From assembly GCA_027943885.1 (NCBI GenBank), contig AP027078.1, forward strand, positions 248,001 to 312,000: a DNA stretch of 64,000 nt, written 5' to 3'. The translations under genes were made by a program, and so were the position numbers. Source of the stretch: Candidatus Tyloplasma litorale (GTDB lineage Bacteria > Bacillota_I > Bacilli_A > Mycoplasmatales > Hepatoplasmataceae). The notes under the pieces are model-generated. The model searched no databases. It was not told the DNA's origin and saw only the letters and a program-made list of their open reading frames with translations. Below, piece by piece: positions 55,100 through 64,000 of the stretch (within the stretch, counting starts at the first letter, position 1; each line of letters begins with the position of its first letter).

Positions 55100-57735
55100 T
55101 TTTTTATTCCTTCAATACTCTTTTTATTTATATTACTTGAACCACCAAATATATAAAGTTGTTTTTGACCATTGCCTCTTAAATTATTTTCCTTAGCAAA
55201 TTCTCTTATTAATTTAATATTATAATCATTAATTTTATCTTTTTTTATAATAAATCCAAAAGTAACTTTTAATTTATTTTTTATGATAATAACAACTAGA
55301 TAAGCGTTACTTTGATCAATAATTGATAAAGTTGGTTTTGCTATTTCTTGAATATTAAATTCCTCTAAATTTATTATTACAATTTTATTTTGATTAATTT
55401 TATTTTTTAAAAATAATGAAATTTCTTTTTCAAGATTTCAAGATTCTTTTTTTAATTCGCTATTAATAAAATTATTTAATTTTTTAAGATTGTCTCTATA
55501 TTTTGAAGAAGTTATATCTAATTTTTTTATTTCATTGTCAAAATTTATTTTTTTATTAATATTTAGTAATTTATATTTTTTATTTATTAATGCTATTTTA
55601 TTCAATGTAGGATTTAAATTTTCTTCTTTAAGTTCATTATTAATTTTTTCAAAAACATTTTTAATCATTTCATGACCTGTTATTGCTTCTATTCTAAAAA
55701 TACCTGAACCTTTTTTTTCAAATTTTATAATTTTTAAATCTTCTATTTCTGATGTATTTTTAACATGAGTTCCAGCACACAAATCAATAACTTCATCATT
55801 AAGTTTCACAACTCTCACTTCATCACCATAATCAAAATTATTCATTCTAGAAGTAGCCATTTTTTTAGCATCATCAATATTAGTGACTATTGTTTTTGAA
55901 TTTGTTGAATTATCTATTCATTTTTTACATCTTCTTTCAATTGATTTTAATTGTTCTTCATTAAATTTATTTGTTAAAGCAAAATCGAATCTCATATAAT
56001 TCTCTTCTATTTTAGAACCTTGTTGTTCTTTATCTTCCCCAAGTTCTAATTCTATTGCCTTAAATAATAAATGAGCGCCAGAATGATTCATTGTTAATTT
56101 TTTTCTTCTTGATTCATCTACTTTCAATGAAACTAAATCACCTATTTTAAAATTATGGTTTGGAATTGTATGTATAAAAGTTTTATTATTATTTTTTATT
56201 ACATAAGTTACTTTAAATTTATTAGCAAAACCAAAATCTGATTCTTGTCCACCAGCAGTAGCAAAAAAAGGAGTTTGATCAAAAACTACTTTATCATCAC
56301 TTACAAAAACAACTTTTGATTTGGATGTTAATTTTTCATATCCTAAAAATTTTGTTTCTTTTAAATTATTAAATTTATCATCTTGAATATTCATTGCATC
56401 AATATTATTTTTACTTCTAGAAATATTTTTAAAATCTTCAATTAATTTATCTATTTTTTTTCAATTTAAATTATTTTTATTTACAACATCTTTTAATATT
56501 TCTATTGGTAATCCATAAGTTTCATGTAATTTAAATGCATTTTCTTCATTAAGTTCATTATTTTGAATTAAAAATTTTAACTTTTGATTTACTTCAAAAA
56601 GAGTTTTATTAAATTGTTCTTCTTCTTTTCTTATAAAGAACTCTATATTATCTTTTTTTTCTATTAATTTTGGATATGTTTCACCCATTATTTCAATTAT
56701 TGGTTCAATAAGTTCATGTAAAAAATTTTCATTTATCTCTAATTTAGATTTATATATTTCAGATTTTCTAATTAACCTTCTTAAAATATAACCTCTACCA
56801 GAATTGCTTGGAGAGGCTCCATCTGATATAGCAAAGGAAATAGCTCTAACAAAATCAGAAATAGCTTTAAAATATGAATTTATTAAAAATTGTTTTTTGT
56901 TTTTTAAAATTAATTTTGAAGGAACATAATCTCATAAATATTTATATTTTGTTTTTGTTTCAATTTTTCTTATTATTTTTTCAAATAAATCAGTTTCAAA
57001 ATTAGAGGGTTTTTTTTGCAATAAAGAAGCAAGTCTTTCTAATCCACAACCAGTATCTATATTTTTTTGTGGAAGTTTAGTATAGTTATTTTTACCATCA
57101 TTATTAAATTCTGAAAAAACTATATTTCAAATTTCTATATAACGATCATTTTCAATATCTTTTCCTATTAATTCTTCAGCTAGTCTTGAATCATATTTTT
57201 TTCCATTATCAAAGAAAATTTCTGTTGAAGGTCCGCAAGGTCCCTTCCCCATATCTCAAAAATTAGTATCTTTTCCTAATTTAAAAATTCTTTCTTTTTC
57301 TACTCCAATATCAACTCAAAATTTTATTGTTTCTAAATCCTCTTCATAAACAGTTATATAAAGAAGTGATTTATCAATTCCAAAATATTTTTCACTAGTT
57401 AATAATTCTCAAGCCATTTCAATAGATTCTTTTTTAAAATAATCACCTATGGAGAAATTACCTAGCATTTCAAAAAAAGTATGATGTCTAGTTGTTATAC
57501 CAATATTTTCAATGTCTCCTGTTCTAATTGCTTTTTGAGAATTTGCTAATTTTTTACTTGGAGGTGTTTGACTTCCATCAAAATAGTGCTTTATAGAAGC
57601 AACTCCGGAATTTATTCATAAAAGTGATTTATCATTTTTAGGTATCAAAGATGCAGAAGGTAAAATCATATGACCTTTTTCTTCAAAAAAATTTAATCAA
57701 GTTTTTCTTATTTCATTAGATGTTCATTTTTTCAT
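55087..57735 (-). CDS. alaS: Alanyl-tRNA synthetase
   Basis: The protein is 882 residues, read continuously across about 15 TGA codons. The class II core has [32 protein letters not shown] near residue 60-90 and the [14 protein letters not shown] block near 230; the editing domain has [18 protein letters not shown] (HxxxH) and [14 protein letters not shown] (CxGTH, both conserved). A C-Ala domain with [22 protein letters not shown] ends the protein. It shares its last 13 bases with ruvX. Its promoter may be the minus-strand TATAAT at 57745-57750 in the gap facing tmcAL. Confidence 0.95.
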
Positions 57736-57817
57736 AATATATATATTATATAAAATTAATAAAATGAAATGTTCACATAATAAAGTTTAGTTAATATTAT
57801 ATATAATTTAAATAAAT
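57736..57817. promoter_or_regulatory. Divergent promoter region of alaS and tmcAL
   Basis: TATAAT on the plus strand at 57802-57807 and on the minus strand at 57745-57750 face opposite genes. No inverted repeat or T-box-like leader is visible in front of alaS; the space before its start is only about ten bases. Confidence 0.5.
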
Positions 57818-58831
57818 ATGAAAAAGCAAATAATAGGAATAATAGTAGAATTTAATCCATTACATAATGGTCATTTAAAGTTAATTTCTAAAATAAAGAA
57901 TAAATATCCTAATAGTATTATCGTTGCTGCTATGAGTGGTAATTTTGTTCAAAGAGGAGAATTAGCAATTTATAATAAATGAGATAGATCACAAAAAGCT
58001 TTAGAATATGGAATTGATTTAGTTATTGAAATTCCACCATTTTATGTTTTAAATAATGCTAATATATTTGCAAAAGAATCCGTAAGAATTTTATATAAAT
58101 TTAATGTTGAAAAAATATTTTTTGGAACAGAAAGTTTATCTATAAAAAAAATAAAAAATATAGTTAATTCCATAAATCAAAATGATTATAAAATTCAAAA
58201 ACTAAAAGAAAAATATCATTCATTTCCTAAAGCTTTTGAAGAATTTGTTAAAAATAAATTTAATCCAAATGATATATTGGGAATATGTTATATTTTAGAA
58301 GCTGAAAAAAACAATATAAATATGAAATTTGAGAGAATTAAAAGAATTAATAATAAAAAATATTTATCAGCTTCAGAAATAAGAAAAAATATAAAAAATA
58401 ATATTGATTTAGAAAATGATTTAATAAAATCAAATAATAAATTTAATATTGAAGATTATTCTAAAATTTTAATTAGTAAATTAATAACTTCAAATCCAGA
58501 AGATGCTACTTTAAAATATTTAAAAAAAATGGCTATAAATAATAAAATTTGATCTTTTAATGAATTAATTGCAAAATCCAAAAATTCTTCTTATACCTCT
58601 TCTAGATTAAGAAGAGAACTAATAAAATTCACTCTTGAATTAAGAGGTAATTTTAATCATATTGTGTTAGCAACAAATAAAAAAGGCAATGAAGTTTTAA
58701 AATTGACAAACAATTATTATTTTAGGCACACAAAAGAAAATATCGATAACTTAAAAGTGGAAACATTTATAAATTCAATAAATGATATTGATATTGCGGA
58801 TTCTTTAGCAATGTCAACTATAAAAAAATAA
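57818..58831 (+). CDS. tmcAL: tRNA(Met) cytidine acetate ligase TmcAL
   Basis: The protein is 337 residues, shorter than the 400 or so of Bacillus TmcAL. It attaches acetate to the wobble cytidine of elongator tRNA-Met. The nucleotidyltransferase signature is IVEFNPLHNGHLKLI (HxGH), followed by [47 protein letters not shown] occurs near residue 187. The C-terminal substrate domain is present but compressed. Two or three TGA Trp codons occur. Function is by family knowledge; the motifs make the assignment secure. Confidence 0.9.
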
Positions 58832-58856
58832 AATGACAATTGTCATTTTATTTTTA
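58828..58856. terminator. Bidirectional terminator between tmcAL and the HAD gene
   Basis: AAAATGACAATTGTCATTTT (58830-58849), a perfect 20-base palindrome flanked by A and T runs on the two sides; it also ends the convergent minus-strand operon at 58861. Confidence 0.85.
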
Positions 58857-58860
58857 GAAT

Positions 58861-59682
58861 CTAGATTGAACCAAATGATTTTATTGCATTTGCAACACCT
58901 GATTTTTTAACTGATGAAGTTTTATATGTTGCCATTTTTTTAATATCTTTCATAGAATTACCCATAGCAACACTAGCCCCCACAACTTTAAATGCAGAAG
59001 CATCATTCATAGAGTCTCCTATATGCACGCTATTTTTAATATTAAAATTTAGTTTATTAGAAAGAAATTTAATTGCAGAACCCTTTGAAATTCCTTTTTT
59101 ATTTACCTCAATATAAATTCCTGATCCTGAAACAGAAACATCAACATTTTTAAATTTATTTTCTATATCTTTAGAAATTTTAGAAACTTTCTTTTTACTA
59201 TAATGACAAATTATTCCTAATTTTTTTGCACTTTCATTATTATAATCTATTTTATTAAAATCATGTTCAATAGAAATATTCTTATTTTTATTTAAGACAA
59301 AAGAAATTATTCCAGGCTTAACATAAAATTGTTTTTTATCAGAAGATCTTATTGCATAGTTTTTATTTTCAGCATATTTAAAAATATTTTCAAAGTCTTC
59401 TTTTGAAATTCAATCTTCAAATAAAATTTCATTAGTTTTTAAATTTCAAATAGCAGAACCATTATTAACAATTACATAAGAGGTAAATTTTGTTTCATCA
59501 TATATTTGTTTTCAAATAGATCTAACATCAGATAACGACCTCCCTGTACAAAGTACTATATATATTCCTTTTTTAGAGGCATTTTTAATTGCAAATTTAT
59601 CATCTAAATTTATTTTTCCCATTGTTCCACTTCTAAGAAGAGTTCCATCAATATCTATAAAATAAGCTTCTGGTTTAATCAT
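58861..59682 (-). CDS. Cof-type HAD-IIB hydrolase
   Basis: The protein is 273 residues. HAD motif I FIDIDGTLLRSG (residues 8-19), motif II LCTGRS, a Cof-type C2 cap in the middle and motif III KGSAIKFL followed by SVHIGDSMNDASAFKVVGASVAMGNS. Such enzymes dephosphorylate sugar phosphates, FMN or nucleotides; no specificity can be given. The start MIKPEAYFIDIDGT (59682) was preferred over one 13 codons earlier, which lies inside the neighbouring gene. It overlaps the membrane-protein gene by 8 bases. Confidence 0.9.
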
Positions 59683-60469
59683 TTTTCTTTCTCTTTTCTT
59701 TAAATTTTTTGAATAATTCATTATTTTTTAATATGTAAATTTTTTCATTTTCACCTTCTATAATAGGTAAAATGTTAGATAAATAAACTATAGCACCAAT
59801 TTGATCATTTTTTAATTTTTTAATTATTTCTTCAATAATTTTAGAAGGTGATTCATTAGAAATGGAAATTTTTCTAGAAATTTCATCATCATCTATAAAT
59901 TTAACTATTAAATCTAAATCTTTGGATTTTAAATGAGAAAAACCTTCATATTCATAATGTTGAATACTTATTCTATTTAAAAATAAATTCATGAAATTTG
60001 AATATTCTCATTCATCTGATCTTCTTTTAGAAGTTGAAGATAAAATAAATTTTGTATTAAAATAGGTTTGCAATAATATTAATAAAATAGATGCAATAGA
60101 AAATAAGAAAGCTAAACATCCTGTAAATATGGGTTTAGTGGGTGTTTGTTTTCCATACATAAAATAAAAACATCATTCTATTATTGCTATAATCAAAGAT
60201 AGTATTATTGTTGAAATAATTATTGGAATTATTGTTTTAATAATTTGCTTATCATTAACAAATAAGAATATCATTAATGAATAAAATAATATAAAAATTA
60301 ATAGAGAAAAACCAAATGTTACTCCTGCTGATTTTGAAATTGTCATATTATTTGCAAATTCTGAAGTATCATTAAAAACAATTAAAAGAATACTAAAAAG
60401 CATAGTTGATAAAATTGCTAAAATAGAACTTAAAAAATAATGAAAGAAAGCTTTATTTTTATTTAACAT
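59675..60469 (-). CDS. Membrane protein with cytosolic C-terminal domain, unknown function
   Basis: The protein is 264 residues. Four to five membrane helices occupy residues about 8-155 (HYFLSSILAILSTMLFSILLIVF at the start; CLAFLFSIASILLILLQTYF near 125-150), then comes a charged soluble part of about 110 residues (IVKFIDDDEISRKISIS, IGAIVYLSNILPIIEGENEKIYILKN). Two TGA Trp codons split it in the standard code. I do not recognise a family. It lies between mnmA (2 bases away) and the HAD gene, so it belongs to the gatAB-mnmA operon. Name and role remain open. Confidence 0.7.
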
Positions 60470-60471
60470 AA

Positions 60472-61611
60472 TTATTTAATTTGACCTCCGCCAATACATA
60501 TTCCATTAAAGTATACTACCAATTCTTGTCCAGGTGTAACTGCTTTTATCTCTTCTTTAGAATCTATTCTAATTTCATTTTCTCCAATATGATTTATAAT
60601 ACCATCATAAATAATTTCGGAATGTCTAGTTTTAAATTTAATTTTCATTCCATCATTAATTATGTTTTCATCAACAAGAAAATTAAATTTTTTCGCAAAA
60701 ATTTCCTTTGTCAATAATGCTTCATTATTTTTTCCCTTTGAAACATAAATAACATTATTTTCAATATCTTTTTTTGAAACAAAATATGGATTATCAAAAC
60801 CACCTAAATTTAATCCTTTTCTTTGCCCAATTGTATAAAATAAAACTCCACGATGTTCACCAAGAATTTGTCCAGTTTCTAAATCAACTATTTTTCCTGG
60901 GTTTTCTTTTAAATAATTAGAAATAAATTCTGGAAAATTTCTTTTACCAATAAAACATATACCTGTTGAATCCTTTTTATTTGCAACAGGGATTTTTAAT
61001 TCCTTTGCAATTTCTCTAACTTCATCTTTTTTTAAATCTGCAAGAGGGAAAATAACTTTATCTAAAATATCAATATTAATTTCAGCTAAAAAATAAGTTT
61101 GATCTTTAAATGAATCTTTGGCTTGTGCTAAAAGTTTTTTATTTTGTCTTTCAACTATTTTGGCATAATGACCTGTCGCAACATAAGAAAATTCTGGAAA
61201 ATATTCATTAACATAAGAAACAAATCTATCAAATTTAATATGTCTATTACAAAGTATATCTGGATTAGGAGTAAGTCCTTGTTCAATTTCCTTTAAAAAA
61301 ACCGAGAAAACATCATCTCAATATTCTTTAACAAAATCAACACGATGTAGTTTAACACCTAAAAATTTAGATACCTTTTTAGCATCTAAATAATCTTCTT
61401 CTTGTTGACATATTTCATCTTCAGTTAATATGTTATTTAATTCTAAATTAGTTGTGGAATCTCAGTTTCTCATAAAGAAACATTCTATTTCATATCCTTG
61501 ATCAATTAATAATTTAGCAACAACTGCAGAATCAACACCACCAGAAAGCATAACTGCTATTTTTTTATTTTTATCTGGCATAAAGTTTTTTTCATCTTGT
61601 AAACTTAACAT
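60472..61611 (-). CDS. mnmA: tRNA-specific 2-thiouridylase MnmA
   Basis: The protein is 379 residues from the ATG at 61611. It thiolates U34 of tRNAs for Lys, Glu and Gln. PP-loop [17 protein letters not shown] near residue 18; the catalytic Cys pair in [12 protein letters not shown] and [26 protein letters not shown] and the C-terminal beta-barrel ending in [22 protein letters not shown]. The ATG at 61611 is preceded by AAGGAG at a good distance, supporting this start. However, the frame stays open upstream for 66 more codons (see the neighbouring entry). Three Trp codons are TGA. Confidence 0.93.
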
Positions 61612-61809
61612 TTTATTGTTCTCCTTAATATTTTTATATATTTTTATAATATTACCTTGTCATGGAATAAAAATTAGAAAAATCAAAATAATAAATAAAA
61701 TTAAAGTTATAAATTCATTAAGTCATTCAATATTGTTAAAATTCACAAAAGCAAAGACATATATAGCAATGAAAAGAATGGATAAAATTACTAATTTTAT
61801 TCTTCCCAT
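61612..61809 (-). other. In-frame membrane-spanning upstream extension of mnmA
   Basis: From the ATG at 61809, 66 codons run in the mnmA frame without a stop. They encode two strongly hydrophobic segments, VILSILFIAIYVFAFV and ITLILFIILIFLIFIPW, then a short basic linker. It overlaps the end of gatB by 13 bases, like a normal translationally coupled gene, yet has no stop of its own. It could be a small membrane-protein gene that lost its stop, or a genuine N-terminal anchor giving a 445-residue MnmA. A strong internal ribosome-binding site at 61617-61628 argues that free MnmA is also made. Confidence 0.5.
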
Positions 61810-63218
61810 AAAATTTCTCTTATCAATTTACTTATCATTTGTGGGCTTGCTTTTCCTTTTGTTTTTTTCATAACTTCACCCATTAAAAATTTTTCAATTC
61901 TTTCCACTCTAGTTTCTAAATTATTATCAATCATTTCTTTGTTTTCAATTATTAATTTTGAAATTAAATTTCTTATTTTAGTATCAGATAACATTACTAT
62001 TTTACCTAATTTTTCTAATTGATTTGATATATTGTTTTCAAACATATCATTTATCAATTTATTTGCTTTTTTATTATCAATTTTTCCTTCTTTTCTTAAT
62101 TTTATAATTTGTAAAATTTCATCATAATTAATCCTATTTTTTTTAAGCTTGGAATTATTAATTGAATTTTTAACATTATTAACAATAAAGTTAACTAATT
62201 CATCAAAATTTATTTTTTTAAATAAATTTTGAAAAATATCAAAATAGATTTTTTTAGAAGTTATAATACTTAAATTAGTTTTATTAATTTTATCTTTTCA
62301 AGTATTTCTAAATTCAAAAATAGAAATATCTTTTTCAGAATTTTTATCAAATTCTTCTTTTAAATTTGTAGTTAATATTATTGGATTAATATTTCCTTCA
62401 GGAATAAAATTATAATCATATTGATTATCTTTTTCTCTCATTGGAATCGTCATATTTTTATCTTCATCAAATTTTACTGTTGTTGATTTTACTATATTTC
62501 CTAAACTATATTCTTTTATATGTCTATTTATTTCTAAATATAATGCTCTTTCAATATTTTTAAAGGAGTTTAAATTTTTTATTTCTGTTCTAATTCCATA
62601 ATCCATTTTTTCAGAATCTCTTATAGAAACATTAACATCAACTCTAAATGAACCATTTTCCATTTTTCCATCATTTATTCCTAATATGATCAATTGCTCT
62701 CTTATTTGCTTTACATATTCAATAACTTCTTCAATAGAAGATAATTCTTTATGATCAGAAACAATTTCAATAAGCGGAATTCCTGCTCTATTAAAATCAA
62801 ATAAAGTACCTTCATCTGTTTTAATTTGTTTTGCAGTATCTTCTTCCATATGAATTTCTGTTATTGTTATGTCTTTAGAATAATCATTAACAAAAATTTT
62901 AAACTTTCCATTTTTACCAATAGGTTTAAAATATTGAGTTATTTGAAATCCTTTTGGTAAATCTGGGTAAAAATAATTTTTTCTATCAAAAATAATTTTT
63001 TCTTCAATTTCCATTTTAAAAATTTTAGCTAATCGATATGCATACTCTATCATTTTCTTATTAACTGTTGGTTTAGCACCAGGATAACCCATATCTATAG
63101 GACTAACATTTGTATTTGGTTTAGAATCAAAATTAACTTCACTAGGTGAGAATGCTTTTGTTTTAGTTAATAATTCTGCATGTATTTCTACTCCAAAAGC
63201 TGGTATTCATTTTTTCAT
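61797..63218 (-). CDS. gatB: Asp-tRNA(Asn)/Glu-tRNA(Gln) amidotransferase subunit B
   Basis: The protein is 473 residues. GatB binds misacylated tRNA and activates its side-chain carboxylate in the GatCAB complex, replacing missing Gln- or Asn-tRNA synthetases. The start MKKWIPAFGVEIHAELLTKTKAFS, MGYPGAKPTVN, DRKNYFYPDLPKGFQITQY, DFNRAGIPLIEIVSDH and MENGSFRVDVNVSIR are classic. The C-terminal tail has the YqeY-like helical domain with MKKTKGKASPQMISKLIREIL. It begins at the base after the gatA stop (TAAATG), so the two are coupled. Confidence 0.95.
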
Positions 63219-64000
63219 TTATTTTATCAACTCCTCTAATCTATTAGCTATTTTAAAAATTTTTTTATCATTAAAAGGCAATGAAGAAAAATTAATGGCA
63301 GTTGATAAATGTCCATTTTTTGTTATTGGCATTGTTAAAGATGGTGATCCATTGCTATTAAATAAAATTAAAAAACTATTTAATAAATTATTAAATTTGA
63401 TTTTATTTAAATTATTAATATTATTAGCTAAATTGGGAGTTGAAGGGATTAATAAAACATCTCCTTTAGAAAGGATTCTATTTATCTCTTCATTTACTTT
63501 CCTTCTTAATTTGACAGCTTTTAAATAATAATTTTTATCATTATATTTTGCTTCTTGAGAAAATAAAAATCTTTTTTTTACTTCATAACCAAATCCTTTT
63601 GTTCTAGCATGAATTACCTTATCTTCATAATCTCCTTCTTTTCCAAAATTTGCTCCAAAATGAAATCCAGTTAAATTAGAATTACATGAAAAGGCCTCTG
63701 TTGAAGATATAACCTTATAAATAACCAAAATAGATGATAAAAGCTTGTAGTCATCATCTAGAATTTCAATTATTTCATGTCCATCTTTTCTTAAAATTTC
63801 TATTGCCTTTTTATAATCTTGAAGTATTTCTTCATCAAGAATATCTTTTTCAAGAGAAGGGATAGTTATTATTTTATATTTTTCATTATTCATTTCAATA
63901 TTTTCGAAATAATTTTTATCTTTTGGATGCATTGAAGATTGATCTAAAGGATCAAAACCTTGTAAAATATCCAATAAAATAGCTGATTCTTTAATGTTTT
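63219..64000 (-). CDS. gatA: Amidotransferase subunit A, C-terminal part (partial)
   Basis: About 260 residues of the C-terminal half are visible; the frame is open at the window edge. GatA supplies ammonia from glutamine or asparagine for GatB. Visible are LDILQGFDPLDQSSMHP (family GxDPkDsTs), SFLILFNSNGSPSLTMPI and a helical end. The Ser-cisSer-Lys active site lies outside the window. An EAFSCNSNLTGFHFGANF segment matches the region around the 'E..SNLaRydGvryG' loop, with R and Y changed. The adjacent gatB makes the assignment safe. Confidence 0.92.
   Translation of the reverse strand, partial: NIKESAILLDILQGFDPLDQSSMHPKDKNYFENIEMNNEKYKIITIPSLEKDILDEEILQDYKKAIEILRKDGHEIIEILDDDYKLLSSILVIYKVISSTEAFSCNSNLTGFHFGANFGKEGDYEDKVIHARTKGFGYEVKKRFLFSQEAKYNDKNYYLKAVKLRRKVNEEINRILSKGDVLLIPSTPNLANNINNLNKIKFNNLLNSFLILFNSNGSPSLTMPITKNGHLSTAINFSSLPFNDKKIFKIANRLEELIK

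Overview
This window is a stretch of a Mollicutes (mycoplasma-like) chromosome. It is very A+T-rich by eye and TGA is read as tryptophan throughout: nearly every long gene is continuous only if TGA is a sense codon, and TGG is a rare minority Trp codon. Genes are tightly packed, many overlap by 1-30 bases, no gap reaches 300 bases, and I see no insertion sequence, prophage, CRISPR array, rRNA or tRNA. Gene content is that of a reduced, fermentative, wall-less Firmicutes relative (ldh, deoC, three deoxynucleoside kinases, PlsY, a fused SecDF, no biosynthetic pathways). The intact clpB-hrcA-grpE-dnaK-dnaJ cluster recalls the Spiroplasma/Mesoplasma/mycoides side, but I cannot fix the genus from the sequence alone.

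Layout. 1-8.4 kb: the end of obgE, a possible decayed Fic-like protein, then the heat-shock operon clpB-hrcA-grpE-dnaK-dnaJ behind a CIRCE-like HrcA operator; dnaJ is convergent with a small membrane-protein gene across a 51-bp palindromic terminator. 8.4-11.9 kb: a structured leader with an intrinsic terminator (candidate SAM riboswitch) ahead of a compact, divergent metK, then a second structured leader ahead of a DAACS-family symporter, and deoC. 12-21.8 kb: nfo, ldh, secDF, hisS-unknown-aspS, a patatin-like lipase and two small membrane proteins. 21.9-31 kb: parE-parC, rpmG, then the Firmicutes-type yqeG-yqeH-nadD/yqeK group, pepP and efp.

31.6-40 kb: a small membrane protein, three tandem deoxynucleoside kinase paralogues, dinB, ileS, a short comEC and holA. 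40-51 kb: the dipeptidase pepV with a YfcC-type carrier, rpsT (minus), a DUF2779 protein joining a RecB-like nuclease to a DnaQ-like exonuclease, fmt, lepA, plsY, two unknown genes and a nitroreductase. 51-57.7 kb (minus): a DJ-1/PfpI protein and nadE; rplU-prp-rpmA behind an L21 leader; greA; udk-ruvX-alaS. 57.8-64 kb: tmcAL (plus), then minus-strand genes for a HAD phosphatase, a membrane protein, mnmA (with an in-frame upstream membrane-spanning extension), gatB and the end of gatA.

Most of the window serves translation and its quality control (six tRNA-charging, amidotransferase or tRNA-modification systems, EF-P, EF4, ribosomal proteins, Prp), protein folding, and nucleotide/NAD salvage. 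The least explained parts are the two structured 5' leaders at 8.45-8.6 and 9.66-9.78 kb, the mnmA extension, the kinase triplication and several unrecognised small genes.
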